In this document: one piece after another, positions 24,999 through 32,864 of the stretch
Layout: every line of letters starts with the position of its first letter
How positions within the stretch are numbered: position 1 is the first letter of the stretch
Assembly (NCBI GenBank): GCA_964543935.1
Contig: CAZJAK010000003.1
Coordinates: 1 to 64,000, forward strand
Direction of reading: 5' to 3'
Length of the DNA: 64,000 nt
Source of the DNA: JAAYDK01 sp964543935
Lineage (GTDB): Bacteria > Spirochaetota > Spirochaetia > Sphaerochaetales > Sphaerochaetaceae
Made by a program: the position numbers and the translations under genes
The notes under the pieces: model-generated
Told to the model about the DNA's origin: nothing
The model's database searches: none
What the model saw: only the letters and a program-made list of their open reading frames with translations

Positions 24999-25856
24999 AT
25001 GATAAGAATGCACGATTTGGCATTCAGTTACGGCAAGCGCCCATTGTTCACCCAGCTGAACCTGGACATCCCGCAGGGAAGCATCCATGGTCTTTTGGGC
25101 ATGAACGGTGCCGGCAAGACAACCCTGCTCAAACTGATCTCGGGTCAATTGTTTCCCCAAAAGGGAATTTCCGAAACATTGGGATACAATCCGGTCAAAC
25201 GGGACGTGGCCATGTTGGGCCAGCTGTTCCATCTGCCTGAGGAATTCCCATTGCCCCGCTTGCGCGGCGACGAATACCTCAAGCTCTACATGCCGTTTTA
25301 TACCAAATTCGACAAACCCGCCTTCGACCGATACCGCGACGCCTTCGACATCGACATCACCCAACGGCTTGATGAACTGTCACTCGGTCAGAAGAAGAAG
25401 TTCCTGTTATGCTTCGCCCTGGCTTCCAACACTCCGTTGGTCATCCTCGACGAACCGACCAACGGATTGGACATCCCTTCGAAAAGCCAGTTCAGGCGGA
25501 TTGTCGCCTCGGCCATGACCGATGAACGGACCTTTATCATCTCCACCCATCAGGTGCGCGACATGGAGAACTTGATTGATCCAATCATCATCCTGCATGA
25601 CGGCCGGGTGGTCTTCAACAGCCGGTTGGAGGATGTGGCGGCCTTGTTCACCTTCAAGCTCGAACGGAGCGAACGGGACAGCCGCTCGGCTGTATTCCAG
25701 GAAAAAGTTCCCGGCGGCTACATGGTGGTCGCCAAACGTGCAGACGGCGAAGAGGAGACCCAAGTCGATCTGGAAACGCTGTTCAACGCAGTCATTTCGG
25801 CCCCGTCGGCTTTCACCGCACTATCGGGCAGACCGGTTCAAGGAGGTTTGGCATGA
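24999..25856 (+). CDS. ABC transporter ATP-binding protein (ABC-2 type, YtrB-like)
   Basis: 285 residues with Walker A (GMNGAGKTT), signature LSLGQKKK (a variant of LSGGQ), Walker B with catalytic Glu (LVILDEPTNGLD) and the His switch (IISTHQVRDME). AAGGAGG precedes the ATG. It partners the permease that follows with a four-base overlap, and the operon's GntR repressor. This resembles the Bacillus ytr operon, which responds to cell-wall antibiotics. The exported substrate is unknown here. Confidence 0.92.
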   Translation: MIRMHDLAFSYGKRPLFTQLNLDIPQGSIHGLLGMNGAGKTTLLKLISGQLFPQKGISETLGYNPVKRDVAMLGQLFHLPEEFPLPRLRGDEYLKLYMPFYTKFDKPAFDRYRDAFDIDITQRLDELSLGQKKKFLLCFALASNTPLVILDEPTNGLDIPSKSQFRRIVASAMTDERTFIISTHQVRDMENLIDPIIILHDGRVVFNSRLEDVAALFTFKLERSERDSRSAVFQEKVPGGYMVVAKRADGEEETQVDLETLFNAVISAPSAFTALSGRPVQGGLA

Positions 25857-26629
25857 GAATGCTGCATGTCCTCAACAAAGAAATCCATGAGAGCCGCAAG
25901 GCTTTGGCGGTATACGCCATCACCATCACATTGGTGCTGTTCGTGGTGGAGTTGGTCTCGGTATTGGTTTCAAAGGCCACTTGGACCAGCCACATGGAAA
26001 TATACGAAGGGATGTTCCCCGGATTTTTGTTTCTGGGCGGTTTCATCGTAACAAGCGTGTTCTTCTCGGACGACATGTTCAGCAAGAAGGCCCAGCACCA
26101 CTGGCTCATGTTGCCGGCCACATCGCTTGAGAAATTCCTCTCCAAAGCACTGCTGTGCGCGATAGCCTATCCGCTTGCTCTGATTGCACTCTTCACGGCT
26201 ACCTCCGCCATCGGGGAGGCCATCATCCTGTTGTTCACCCGCGATCCGTTCGTGATGTTCAACCCTCTGAAAGCCTACATCTGGAAGATGCTGCTCCATT
26301 ACCTGGTGCTGCAATCGATTTTCCTGTTGGGCGCAACCTACTTCCGCAGTGCCCATTTCATCAAGACGGTGTTGGCGCTCGGTGTCATCTCCATCGCAGC
26401 GGGCTTGTTCATGGCATTGACCGTCCGGATTGCCTTCGCACCCTACATCGAGGGCTTCTTCAATGCAGCCGCGATACGGATCGTTGAGGATTCCAATCTG
26501 TCGATCGAGCGTTTCGGGGTGCTAAAAACCATCTTCATGGTCTTCTACTGGGCGTTGTTGGCTCCGTTCTGCTGGTTCACAGCTTACCAAAGGGTCAAGG
26601 AGGTCCAATCCACAGATGCAGTTCAATGA
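25853..26629 (+). CDS. ABC-2 type permease
   Basis: 258 residues with about six membrane helices, among them ALAVYAITITLVLFVVELVSVLV, PGFLFLGGFIVTSVFF, AYPLALIALFTAT, TVLALGVISIAAGLFMAL and ILKTIF-region helices near the C-terminus. It starts within the ATPase stop (ATGA) and overlaps the GntR gene by 14 bases, so all three proteins are translated from one message. No substrate signature. Confidence 0.85.
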   Translation: MRMLHVLNKEIHESRKALAVYAITITLVLFVVELVSVLVSKATWTSHMEIYEGMFPGFLFLGGFIVTSVFFSDDMFSKKAQHHWLMLPATSLEKFLSKALLCAIAYPLALIALFTATSAIGEAIILLFTRDPFVMFNPLKAYIWKMLLHYLVLQSIFLLGATYFRSAHFIKTVLALGVISIAAGLFMALTVRIAFAPYIEGFFNAAAIRIVEDSNLSIERFGVLKTIFMVFYWALLAPFCWFTAYQRVKEVQSTDAVQ

Positions 26630-26999
26630 GCACAAATCCATATACTTGCAGATTGCCGACTACATGTGCGACCAAATATTGAGCCGCAAGTGGCCAGATG
26701 GGGAGCGCGTACCGTCGGTACGCGACATGGCGGTCCAACTCGAGGTGAATCCCAACACTGTCATCCGGACCTACACCATGCTTCTCGAAGACGGCATCCT
26801 GCAGAACAAACGGGGTATCGGGTACTTCACCTCCGACAATGCCCGCCAGAGCGTGTTGGAGAAACGCCGCAACCAGTTCATCGAGCACGACCTTCCGGCC
26901 ATGTTTGATGCGATGAAGGCGCTGGGAATCACCAGCGAACACGTGCGGCAATTGTATGAAACCTACGGGGAGGGAATGAATCATGAAATTGAGCAATAA
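26616..26999 (+). CDS. GntR-family transcriptional regulator, YtrA subfamily
   Basis: 127 residues. The N-terminal winged helix is typical of GntR proteins (YLQIADYMCDQI, GERVPSVRDMAVQLEVNPNTVIRTYTMLLEDGI, RGIGYFT). A short helical tail of about 50 residues replaces a ligand domain, which defines the YtrA subfamily. Such regulators repress their own ABC operon. The perfect inverted repeat over the promoter at 24945-24972 is the likely binding site. The 3' end overlaps the next small ORF by 17 bases. Confidence 0.9.
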   Translation: MQFNEHKSIYLQIADYMCDQILSRKWPDGERVPSVRDMAVQLEVNPNTVIRTYTMLLEDGILQNKRGIGYFTSDNARQSVLEKRRNQFIEHDLPAMFDAMKALGITSEHVRQLYETYGEGMNHEIEQ

Positions 27000-27132
27000 A
27001 TTGCTGCTGTCGGCCACCGGGGTGCTGTGCATCCTGATGATTGCCTTGACGATCACCGCGCGGGTCGAATTCGACCGCGTCATCAAGGCTCCGGGCGTCA
27101 GGTACTCATATACCTACGATTATAAACCGTAA
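26983..27132 (+). CDS. 49-residue single-helix membrane peptide
   Basis: MKLSNKLLLSATGVLCILMIALTITARVEF... to ...YTYDYKP. One hydrophobic helix (about residues 7-26) is followed by about 22 residues rich in Tyr. GGAGGGAATGAATC supplies a ribosome site before the ATG. It overlaps the GntR stop region and closes the operon. Its start resembles the N-terminus of longer periplasmic proteins that follow GntR/ABC operons in other phyla, so it may be a truncated remnant. It could equally be a real small subunit or modulator of the transporter. Confidence 0.55.
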   Translation: MKLSNKLLLSATGVLCILMIALTITARVEFDRVIKAPGVRYSYTYDYKP

Positions 27133-27160
27133 GCATTCACAATATGTCGTTGGCTGACTG

Positions 27161-27205
27161 AAGCGGCCCACCCCATGCAAAAAACAGTTGCCGGGTGGAC
27201 CGCTT
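27161..27205 (+). other. Strong hairpin between the ABC operon and the DUF1576 gene
   Basis: AAGCGGCCCACCC pairs with GGGTGGACCGCTT (13 positions, one C-A mismatch, 19-base loop), followed by a partly T-rich TTCCATTT. It could be a weak terminator or an attenuator and leader structure for the gene starting 50 bases downstream. Confidence 0.5.
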
Positions 27206-27254
27206 TCCATTTACCATGGTTGGTGAACGCAATCCGACTGCAAGGGGAAAACCC

Positions 27255-28526
27255 ATGGAACGCACCGAAAAACGACTGTATCTGGTCATCTCTTCGATGC
27301 TCGCAGCAATGATCGTAGGTGGATTCATCATTGGAGGACTGCGGGAGACGGCCGTCAACCTCCTGCGCATCCAAGCGACAGGGGCACGTCTGATCCAAGA
27401 TTTCACCGTCACCCATCCGCAGGCGGCCTTGGTGAACGCAGCCTTGGTCGGCGTCAGCGCCCTGTCCATCGTGTTTTTTTCATCGATCCATTTGTCGGGT
27501 CCCACCTTTGCCGCCATCATGACGGCAACCGGCTTCGGCTTGTTCGGGAACACCCCGTTCAACAGCATCCCGATCATGATGGGAGTCTGGATCGCCGCCG
27601 CGGTAGCCCATAAAAGCTTGGGGGCTTACAGCATCATAGCCATCTTCGGCACGGCGTTGGGACCGCTGGTCACCTTTGTAGCCTTCGAATTGTTCCAAGA
27701 GGCCCTTTGGGCCATCCCGCTCGGTTTGCTGGCCGGCTTGGCGGTCGGATTCCTCTTGCCGGCTGTAGCCGGATCGTTGCTGATCCTTCATCAAGGCTAC
27801 AACCTGTACAACGTTGGGTTCTCGTGCGGGTTTTTAGGACTGTTCATCGCAGCCGTGCTCAAAGCCGCCAACAGGCTGCCAGACCTTACCATAGTGTGGA
27901 ACACGGGATACGACCCATCGCTGTTTTTCGTCATGCCGGTTTTTGGCCTGTTTCTCATCGTTTGTGGTTTGATCATGAACGGAAAAGGCACCGCCAAACA
28001 AGCATTGGAAGGATTTCGCGCCATCCAGAAGTTGCCGGGACGGCTCCCGTCCGACTTCGTCGACATGGTAGGCGGTTCGGCAACGTTGCTGAACATGGGG
28101 GTGTTGGCCGTGGGCTGCTGGATCTACGCCGCAGCGGTTGGAGCCCCGTTGAACGGACCGGTCATCGGCGGGATATTCACCGTGATGGGTTTCGGAGGAT
28201 TCGGCAAGACACTGCGCAATTGCTGGCCGGTGATGGCCGGGACCATCGGCGCCACACTGCTGTTCGGGAAACCCCTGACTGCCCCTGGACCAATCTTGGC
28301 GGCGCTGTTCTGCACGACGTTGGCGCCGGTAGCCGGCCAGTTCGGTATCATTGCCGGCCTGTTGGCCGGTTTCGTGCACCTTGCCATGGTTGAGACGACA
28401 GCAGCTTGGCACGCCGGACTCGATCTCTACAACAACGGTTTTGCCGGAGGCCTCACAGCATCGTTGTTCCTTGCCTTCTTGCAATGGTACCGCACCAACA
28501 GACCCCGGGAGGATTTCAAGACATGA
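27255..28526 (+). CDS. DUF1576 family polytopic membrane protein
   Basis: 423 residues with about twelve hydrophobic segments and many Gly/Pro motifs (GFGLFGNTPFNSIPIMMGVW, GYNLYNVGFSCGFLG, NTGYDPSLFFVMP, GLDLYNNGFAGGL). Two halves carry related YNxGF motifs, suggesting an internal duplication. This matches the DUF1576 family, whose function is unknown and which looks like a transporter or channel. AAGGGGA precedes ATG 27255. The stop overlaps the next ATG (ATGA). Confidence 0.8.
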   Translation: MERTEKRLYLVISSMLAAMIVGGFIIGGLRETAVNLLRIQATGARLIQDFTVTHPQAALVNAALVGVSALSIVFFSSIHLSGPTFAAIMTATGFGLFGNTPFNSIPIMMGVWIAAAVAHKSLGAYSIIAIFGTALGPLVTFVAFELFQEALWAIPLGLLAGLAVGFLLPAVAGSLLILHQGYNLYNVGFSCGFLGLFIAAVLKAANRLPDLTIVWNTGYDPSLFFVMPVFGLFLIVCGLIMNGKGTAKQALEGFRAIQKLPGRLPSDFVDMVGGSATLLNMGVLAVGCWIYAAAVGAPLNGPVIGGIFTVMGFGGFGKTLRNCWPVMAGTIGATLLFGKPLTAPGPILAALFCTTLAPVAGQFGIIAGLLAGFVHLAMVETTAAWHAGLDLYNNGFAGGLTASLFLAFLQWYRTNRPREDFKT

Positions 28527-28894
28527 AACGAAAAGAATTCCTTGGACGCTTGATTGGCGAAATAAGCAGTTTCATCTTGGAGGGCAATCCGCTGCGGATG
28601 GTCATATCGCTCCATCAAGAGCCGGACGGAGCCCACCTCAGCGTGTTCGATGACCGAAGGCGCGATGAAAAGGAGTTGGAGCGGATTCGCCAGGCCCTCA
28701 ATCCGAAGGCCAAACGGCCCGAGATGGCCGATTATTACGGCTTGATGGCCGGACACGACGCCCCATGGGACGCCCGCCTGAAACTGGTCGGCTGGCAGAT
28801 TAAAAAGGCCACTGTCGGCAATACCGACAGCGGCCTGCAAATCGACCTCTGGCTGGGTGGGGATGCTTTCAATCCGACCGACTTCGCCATGTGA
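28523..28894 (+). CDS. Hypothetical 123-residue protein coupled to the DUF1576 gene
   Basis: A soluble protein, MKRKEFLGRLIGEISSF at the N-terminus and GLQIDLWLGGDAFNPTDF near the C-terminus, with no signal peptide, membrane helix or recognised family. The ATG overlaps the DUF1576 stop, so it is translated with the membrane protein and may be its cytoplasmic partner. It ends six bases before the convergent ABC exporter gene. Confidence 0.65.
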   Translation: MKRKEFLGRLIGEISSFILEGNPLRMVISLHQEPDGAHLSVFDDRRRDEKELERIRQALNPKAKRPEMADYYGLMAGHDAPWDARLKLVGWQIKKATVGNTDSGLQIDLWLGGDAFNPTDFAM

Positions 28895-28900
28895 TCCTCT

Positions 28901-30709
28901 TCATTGCCCTGTCTGGGTTCGATACATCAAGGCATACTTCCCATGTATCGCCATAAGTTGATCGTGAGTACCTTTCTCAACGATCTCGCCATTCTCAATC
29001 ATGATAATCAAATCCGAATCCCGAATCGTGGACAACCTGTGAGCGATTATGAACGATGTCCTGCCCTTGCAGAGACTCAGCATGGCCCGACGAATTTTCT
29101 GTTCCGTCACCGTATCGACCGAGCTGGTGGCTTCATCAAGGATTAAAATCGGCGCATTGGCAAGAACCGCCCTAGCGATTGTCAACAACTGCCGTTCCCC
29201 CTGTGATAACTCCGAACCACCCTGTTCCAGAATCGTTTCATAACCGTTCGGCAGACGCTCGATGAATCCATCTGCACCAGAGATTCGAGCAGCTTCCCGG
29301 ATGTGTTCAAGCGAGACCTTTGTATGTCCGTAACAGATATTGTCTCTTACCGATTGTGCAAATAGAACTGTATCCTGCAAGACGACCCCGAACGCATTGC
29401 GAAGATCGGGCAGTTTATACTCCCGCAAGTCATGACCGTCCAATGTGATGCTGCCGCCCGTCACATCATAGAATCTGGTCAACAGATTGATCGCCGTTGT
29501 TTTCCCCGACCCGGTGGGGCCTACGATAGCCACTTGGGTCCCTGCAGCGATTGTCAACGAAAAGTCTTTCAACACAAGCTTGTCCATATCGTAGCCGAAT
29601 TGAACGTGTTTGAACTCAATATCTCCCCTCGGATTTTCCAAACCGAATGCATTGGGAACATCTTTTGGCTCAGATTCCTCATCGAGTATCTGAAAAATAC
29701 GCTCAGCACCCGCTACCGCAGTCTGAAAATTATTATACAGATTGGCCACTTCGACAAAAGGCCGGGTGAACTGGCGGATATAGAGCAGGAAACTCGTGAT
29801 AAGCCCTATGTCTGAAATGCTGGCATGAACAAACAGGACCCCGCTGAATACCGCTATAGCCACAAAGCACAAGTTGTTTATGACATTCATCAGCGGCATC
29901 AGGAATCCAGACCAAATCAGAGCCTTGATGGAGACTTTACAAAGAGCGTCATTCTTCTGTGCAAAGTCGGCCTCCATACGCTCTTCCATGGAAAATGCTT
30001 TGACAACGGCAATTCCGGAAATACTTTCCTCAACCTGACCGTCGAGCGATCCAAGATGCTTCTGCTGCTGGGCGAAAAGTTTTCTGGTCCTTTGGGTTAC
30101 TGTCCTCGTAAGAAAGTAGATCAATACCACACTAATGAGGGAAACAAGCGTCAACAGCGGGCTCAGGCAAAGCATCATGACCAAGATACCGATGATGGAG
30201 AAGCTGTAAGTCAAAAGCTGTGTCAAAGAATTCGACAACGTGGTGCTGATGGTATCCACATCGTTCGTCAGTCGACTCATCAGCTCGCCATGCTGATGCC
30301 TATCGAAGAACCTGAGCGGCAGTCCACGCATCTTGTCAAACAGCGTGGTGCGGATATGATGTATCATGCGCTGACCGATGGAGGCCATCAGATAACTCTG
30401 TAGGAATTTTACCAACCAATCGCAGACGTACAGTCCAGCCAAGCAACTGAGGATGCCGATTACCGCATCTCTGTGGCTTATGGCTGTCACAGCTTTACCA
30501 GTGATGTAGGGAGACAGTATGGAGGCGGCCGACCCCACTGCTGAGAGGAATAAAATCAGACTGAGCCCTTTCCTCCTCCCGCGCATCAATTGCCAGAGCC
30601 TGCAGAGCGTTCCTTTCATATTCTTCGGCTTTACGACTACAGCTCCTCTGCCCGGACGGGAAATTCCGCTGATATGTGCCGGAGGTGTGTAAATCTGCTT
30701 ATTCGGCAT
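28901..30709 (-). CDS. Heterodimeric ABC exporter half B (consensus ATP site)
   Basis: 602 residues: six membrane helices (residues about 40-335), then an ATPase domain with Walker A (GPTGSGKTT), Walker B with catalytic Glu (ILILDEATSSVD), and the His of IIAHRLST. The signature is LSQGE instead of LSGGQ, matching the asymmetric pairing with the partner gene. GGAGGG precedes ATG 30709, which overlaps the partner's stop by 11 bases. The substrate could be a drug, lipid or peptide. Two sampled lines have about 47% G+C, below neighbouring genes, suggesting acquisition. Confidence 0.9.
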   Translation of the reverse strand: MPNKQIYTPPAHISGISRPGRGAVVVKPKNMKGTLCRLWQLMRGRRKGLSLILFLSAVGSAASILSPYITGKAVTAISHRDAVIGILSCLAGLYVCDWLVKFLQSYLMASIGQRMIHHIRTTLFDKMRGLPLRFFDRHQHGELMSRLTNDVDTISTTLSNSLTQLLTYSFSIIGILVMMLCLSPLLTLVSLISVVLIYFLTRTVTQRTRKLFAQQQKHLGSLDGQVEESISGIAVVKAFSMEERMEADFAQKNDALCKVSIKALIWSGFLMPLMNVINNLCFVAIAVFSGVLFVHASISDIGLITSFLLYIRQFTRPFVEVANLYNNFQTAVAGAERIFQILDEESEPKDVPNAFGLENPRGDIEFKHVQFGYDMDKLVLKDFSLTIAAGTQVAIVGPTGSGKTTAINLLTRFYDVTGGSITLDGHDLREYKLPDLRNAFGVVLQDTVLFAQSVRDNICYGHTKVSLEHIREAARISGADGFIERLPNGYETILEQGGSELSQGERQLLTIARAVLANAPILILDEATSSVDTVTEQKIRRAMLSLCKGRTSFIIAHRLSTIRDSDLIIMIENGEIVEKGTHDQLMAIHGKYALMYRTQTGQ

Positions 30710-32417
30710 GATTTTTCCCTCCAATTTGCGAATCATAAATATCTTGATAGGTCCGACAGGACGCCAGCAATTGCTCGTGTGTGCCGAATCCCCGCATCTG
30801 TCCCTGCTCAAGGCACAGAATGCGGTCGGTCTTCATGACGGTGGAGATGCGCTGGCTGATGAGCAACACTGTCACTTTGCCCGAAAGGCTGTGCAACCCC
30901 TGCAGCACCGCCGATTCGGTCTCGGCATCGAGGGCGCTGGTGAAGTCGTCAAGAATCAATATGACCGGATCTTTTACCAGCGCCCTGGCGAGTGAAATGC
31001 GCTGTTTTTGTCCGCCTGAAAGATTGACACCGCCCTGACCCAACACAGTGTCGTAGCCCAGTTCCGTCTTTTGAATGAACGAATCGGCACAAGCAATCTC
31101 AGCCGCCCGCACAAGTGTTGCATCGTCAGCGTCGGCCCTTCCCCAACGAAGATTCTCCCTGATGGTACCGCTGAACAACAGCGCCTTTTGAGGGACGACC
31201 GCAATAGCGTTTCTCAATATCTTCTCGTCCAGGCGCGTCACGTCGCAACCGTCGATCAAAATCCGGCCTTTCCGGACATCATACAAACGTGGGATGAGGT
31301 TGACCAAAGTGGTTTTTCCCGAACCGGTCGGTCCGATGATTCCAATGGTCTGACCCGGTGCGATATGGATGTTCACGTCGTGCAACGCATCTTTGCTGCT
31401 CCCGGCATAGGAAAAGGAGACATGTTCAAAGAGAATGTCGCCTTTGATATCCGGCGCCAGCGGGCGGTCCGGTCGAGATTGAGCCGGCTTCTCCTCCAAC
31501 ACTTCCCGGATGCGCTCGGAGGATGCGATCGCCCGCACCGTTGTGTTTATCACATTGGAAATCATCGTGATGGTGAAAAGGACTTGCGTCATGTAGTTGA
31601 CCGACGCCATGAGTTTGCCGATTTGCGATGCGTCGTGATGTTGAGATATCCAAAGCAAGATCACGATACCGAGATTGACGGTTAGGTTGATGAAAGGGGA
31701 AAACACCGCCAAAACCTGCAACGCTTGGGTGTTCGAGACTGCCAATTCATGTGAGGCCGTATTGAACTTTTCAGCCTCTTCATCCTCTGCGCTGAAGGCT
31801 TTGACGACCCGGACAGAAGAAAGGAACTCGCGTGCGACGCTGTTCAACCTGTCCAGTTTTTTCTGAACCTTGCCGAAACGGGGATACCCAAATTTTATGT
31901 TTCCGAGTATCAGGACGGTTACGACTAAAAGAATCACGATCATGACTGGAGCTTGTCTCGGAGTCTGGATGACGATCAGGATGATGGCACCCACACAGGT
32001 GATCGGCGATTTGACCATCATGCGCATCATGCTATTGAGGAACTCTTGGATTTTTATCACGTCACTCGTGATACGGGTGATGATGGAGGCTGGTTGCAGG
32101 TGATCAAGATTTTCCAATGAAAGCATGTGAACGCAGTGGTACATGTCCCGGCGCAGTTCCTTCCCGATTGTCTGGGAGGTACGGCTTGCAAATATATTGC
32201 GCATGACTGCACAAACGGCACCGAGCAACGCGATGCCCAACATGATGGCGCCATAGGAGAAAATTCTTGGGATATCTGCTTCCTTGATACCCTTGTCCAC
32301 GATATACGACATGAACGTCGGTTGTAAAAGGTCGGCAATGGCCTCCAGTGACAAAAACATGGTCGAAAGGAGAAAAATCCCAAGATGGTGGCGCAGGTAT
32401 CGCAGAATCAGCCTCAT
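30699..32417 (-). CDS. Heterodimeric ABC exporter half A (degenerate ATP site)
   Basis: 572 residues: six membrane helices, then an ATPase with Walker A (GPTGSGKTT), canonical LSGGQ, and Walker B ending LILDDFTSALD. Asp replaces the catalytic Glu, and the switch position is ISQRIST rather than a His. This is the TM287- or LmrC-like degenerate half that pairs with the downstream gene. ATG 32417 has GAGG seven bases upstream and gives the standard N-terminus MRLILRYLRHH. Confidence 0.9.
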   Translation of the reverse strand: MRLILRYLRHHLGIFLLSTMFLSLEAIADLLQPTFMSYIVDKGIKEADIPRIFSYGAIMLGIALLGAVCAVMRNIFASRTSQTIGKELRRDMYHCVHMLSLENLDHLQPASIITRITSDVIKIQEFLNSMMRMMVKSPITCVGAIILIVIQTPRQAPVMIVILLVVTVLILGNIKFGYPRFGKVQKKLDRLNSVAREFLSSVRVVKAFSAEDEEAEKFNTASHELAVSNTQALQVLAVFSPFINLTVNLGIVILLWISQHHDASQIGKLMASVNYMTQVLFTITMISNVINTTVRAIASSERIREVLEEKPAQSRPDRPLAPDIKGDILFEHVSFSYAGSSKDALHDVNIHIAPGQTIGIIGPTGSGKTTLVNLIPRLYDVRKGRILIDGCDVTRLDEKILRNAIAVVPQKALLFSGTIRENLRWGRADADDATLVRAAEIACADSFIQKTELGYDTVLGQGGVNLSGGQKQRISLARALVKDPVILILDDFTSALDAETESAVLQGLHSLSGKVTVLLISQRISTVMKTDRILCLEQGQMRGFGTHEQLLASCRTYQDIYDSQIGGKNHAE

Positions 32418-32671
32418 GCTTCGCCTCGTTTCATCCGATGAATGTTGCAGGGGGGCCAACCTATAGTCAGCTTCTCCGGCAACACGCAAAAATCGCCAAT
32501 CTCCAAGCGCAGCCTCAGGTGAACACCTGCACGTTTGGAGAGCACTTCCCTGCTGGAACCAGTCCGTTTTCGACCGTTTTTACGTCCGGCTGCATGGTGA
32601 ATGACAGAGCGCATGGTACACCAGCTCTCAACCAGCTTGCCGACAGTCTCAAGATCATGATTGAAAATCAT
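32414..32671 (-). CDS. Short ORF before the ABC exporter, possible regulator remnant
   Basis: 85 residues beginning MIFNHDLETVGKLVESWCTMRSVIHH, overlapping the exporter start by four bases (ATGA), with AGGAG upstream and a promoter at 32712-32740. The N-terminal helix is reminiscent of the first helix of MarR proteins that often lead such operons, but no winged helix follows. It may be a truncated regulator or an unrelated small protein. The 193 bases between it and guaA hold its promoter and nothing else recognisable. Confidence 0.4.
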   Translation of the reverse strand: MIFNHDLETVGKLVESWCTMRSVIHHAAGRKNGRKRTGSSREVLSKRAGVHLRLRLEIGDFCVLPEKLTIGWPPCNIHRMKRGEA

Positions 32672-32711
32672 GGACGGATTCTCCTTCCGCTTCTTCGTTA
32701 GGCACTTTGCC

Positions 32712-32740
32712 ATCATAACGCTAAACAGGCAATGTTTCAC
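32712..32740 (-). promoter_or_regulatory. Promoter of the ABC exporter unit
   Basis: Minus strand: GTGAAA (32740-32735), a 17-base spacer, TATGAT (32717-32712), about 40 bases before the short ORF. A direct repeat GCTAAAC (plus strand, 32720 and 32755) straddles it and might bind a regulator. Confidence 0.5.
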
Positions 32741-32864
32741 AGCACCATATGAATGCTAAACGCAAAGAGTGCACATGATATGCGACCACACACGCAGAAT
32801 CGAACCTAAAAAATCTCAGGTCTAGCGCAAAGGGGAATTTTCTGTCATTCTCGTGAAAACCGGT

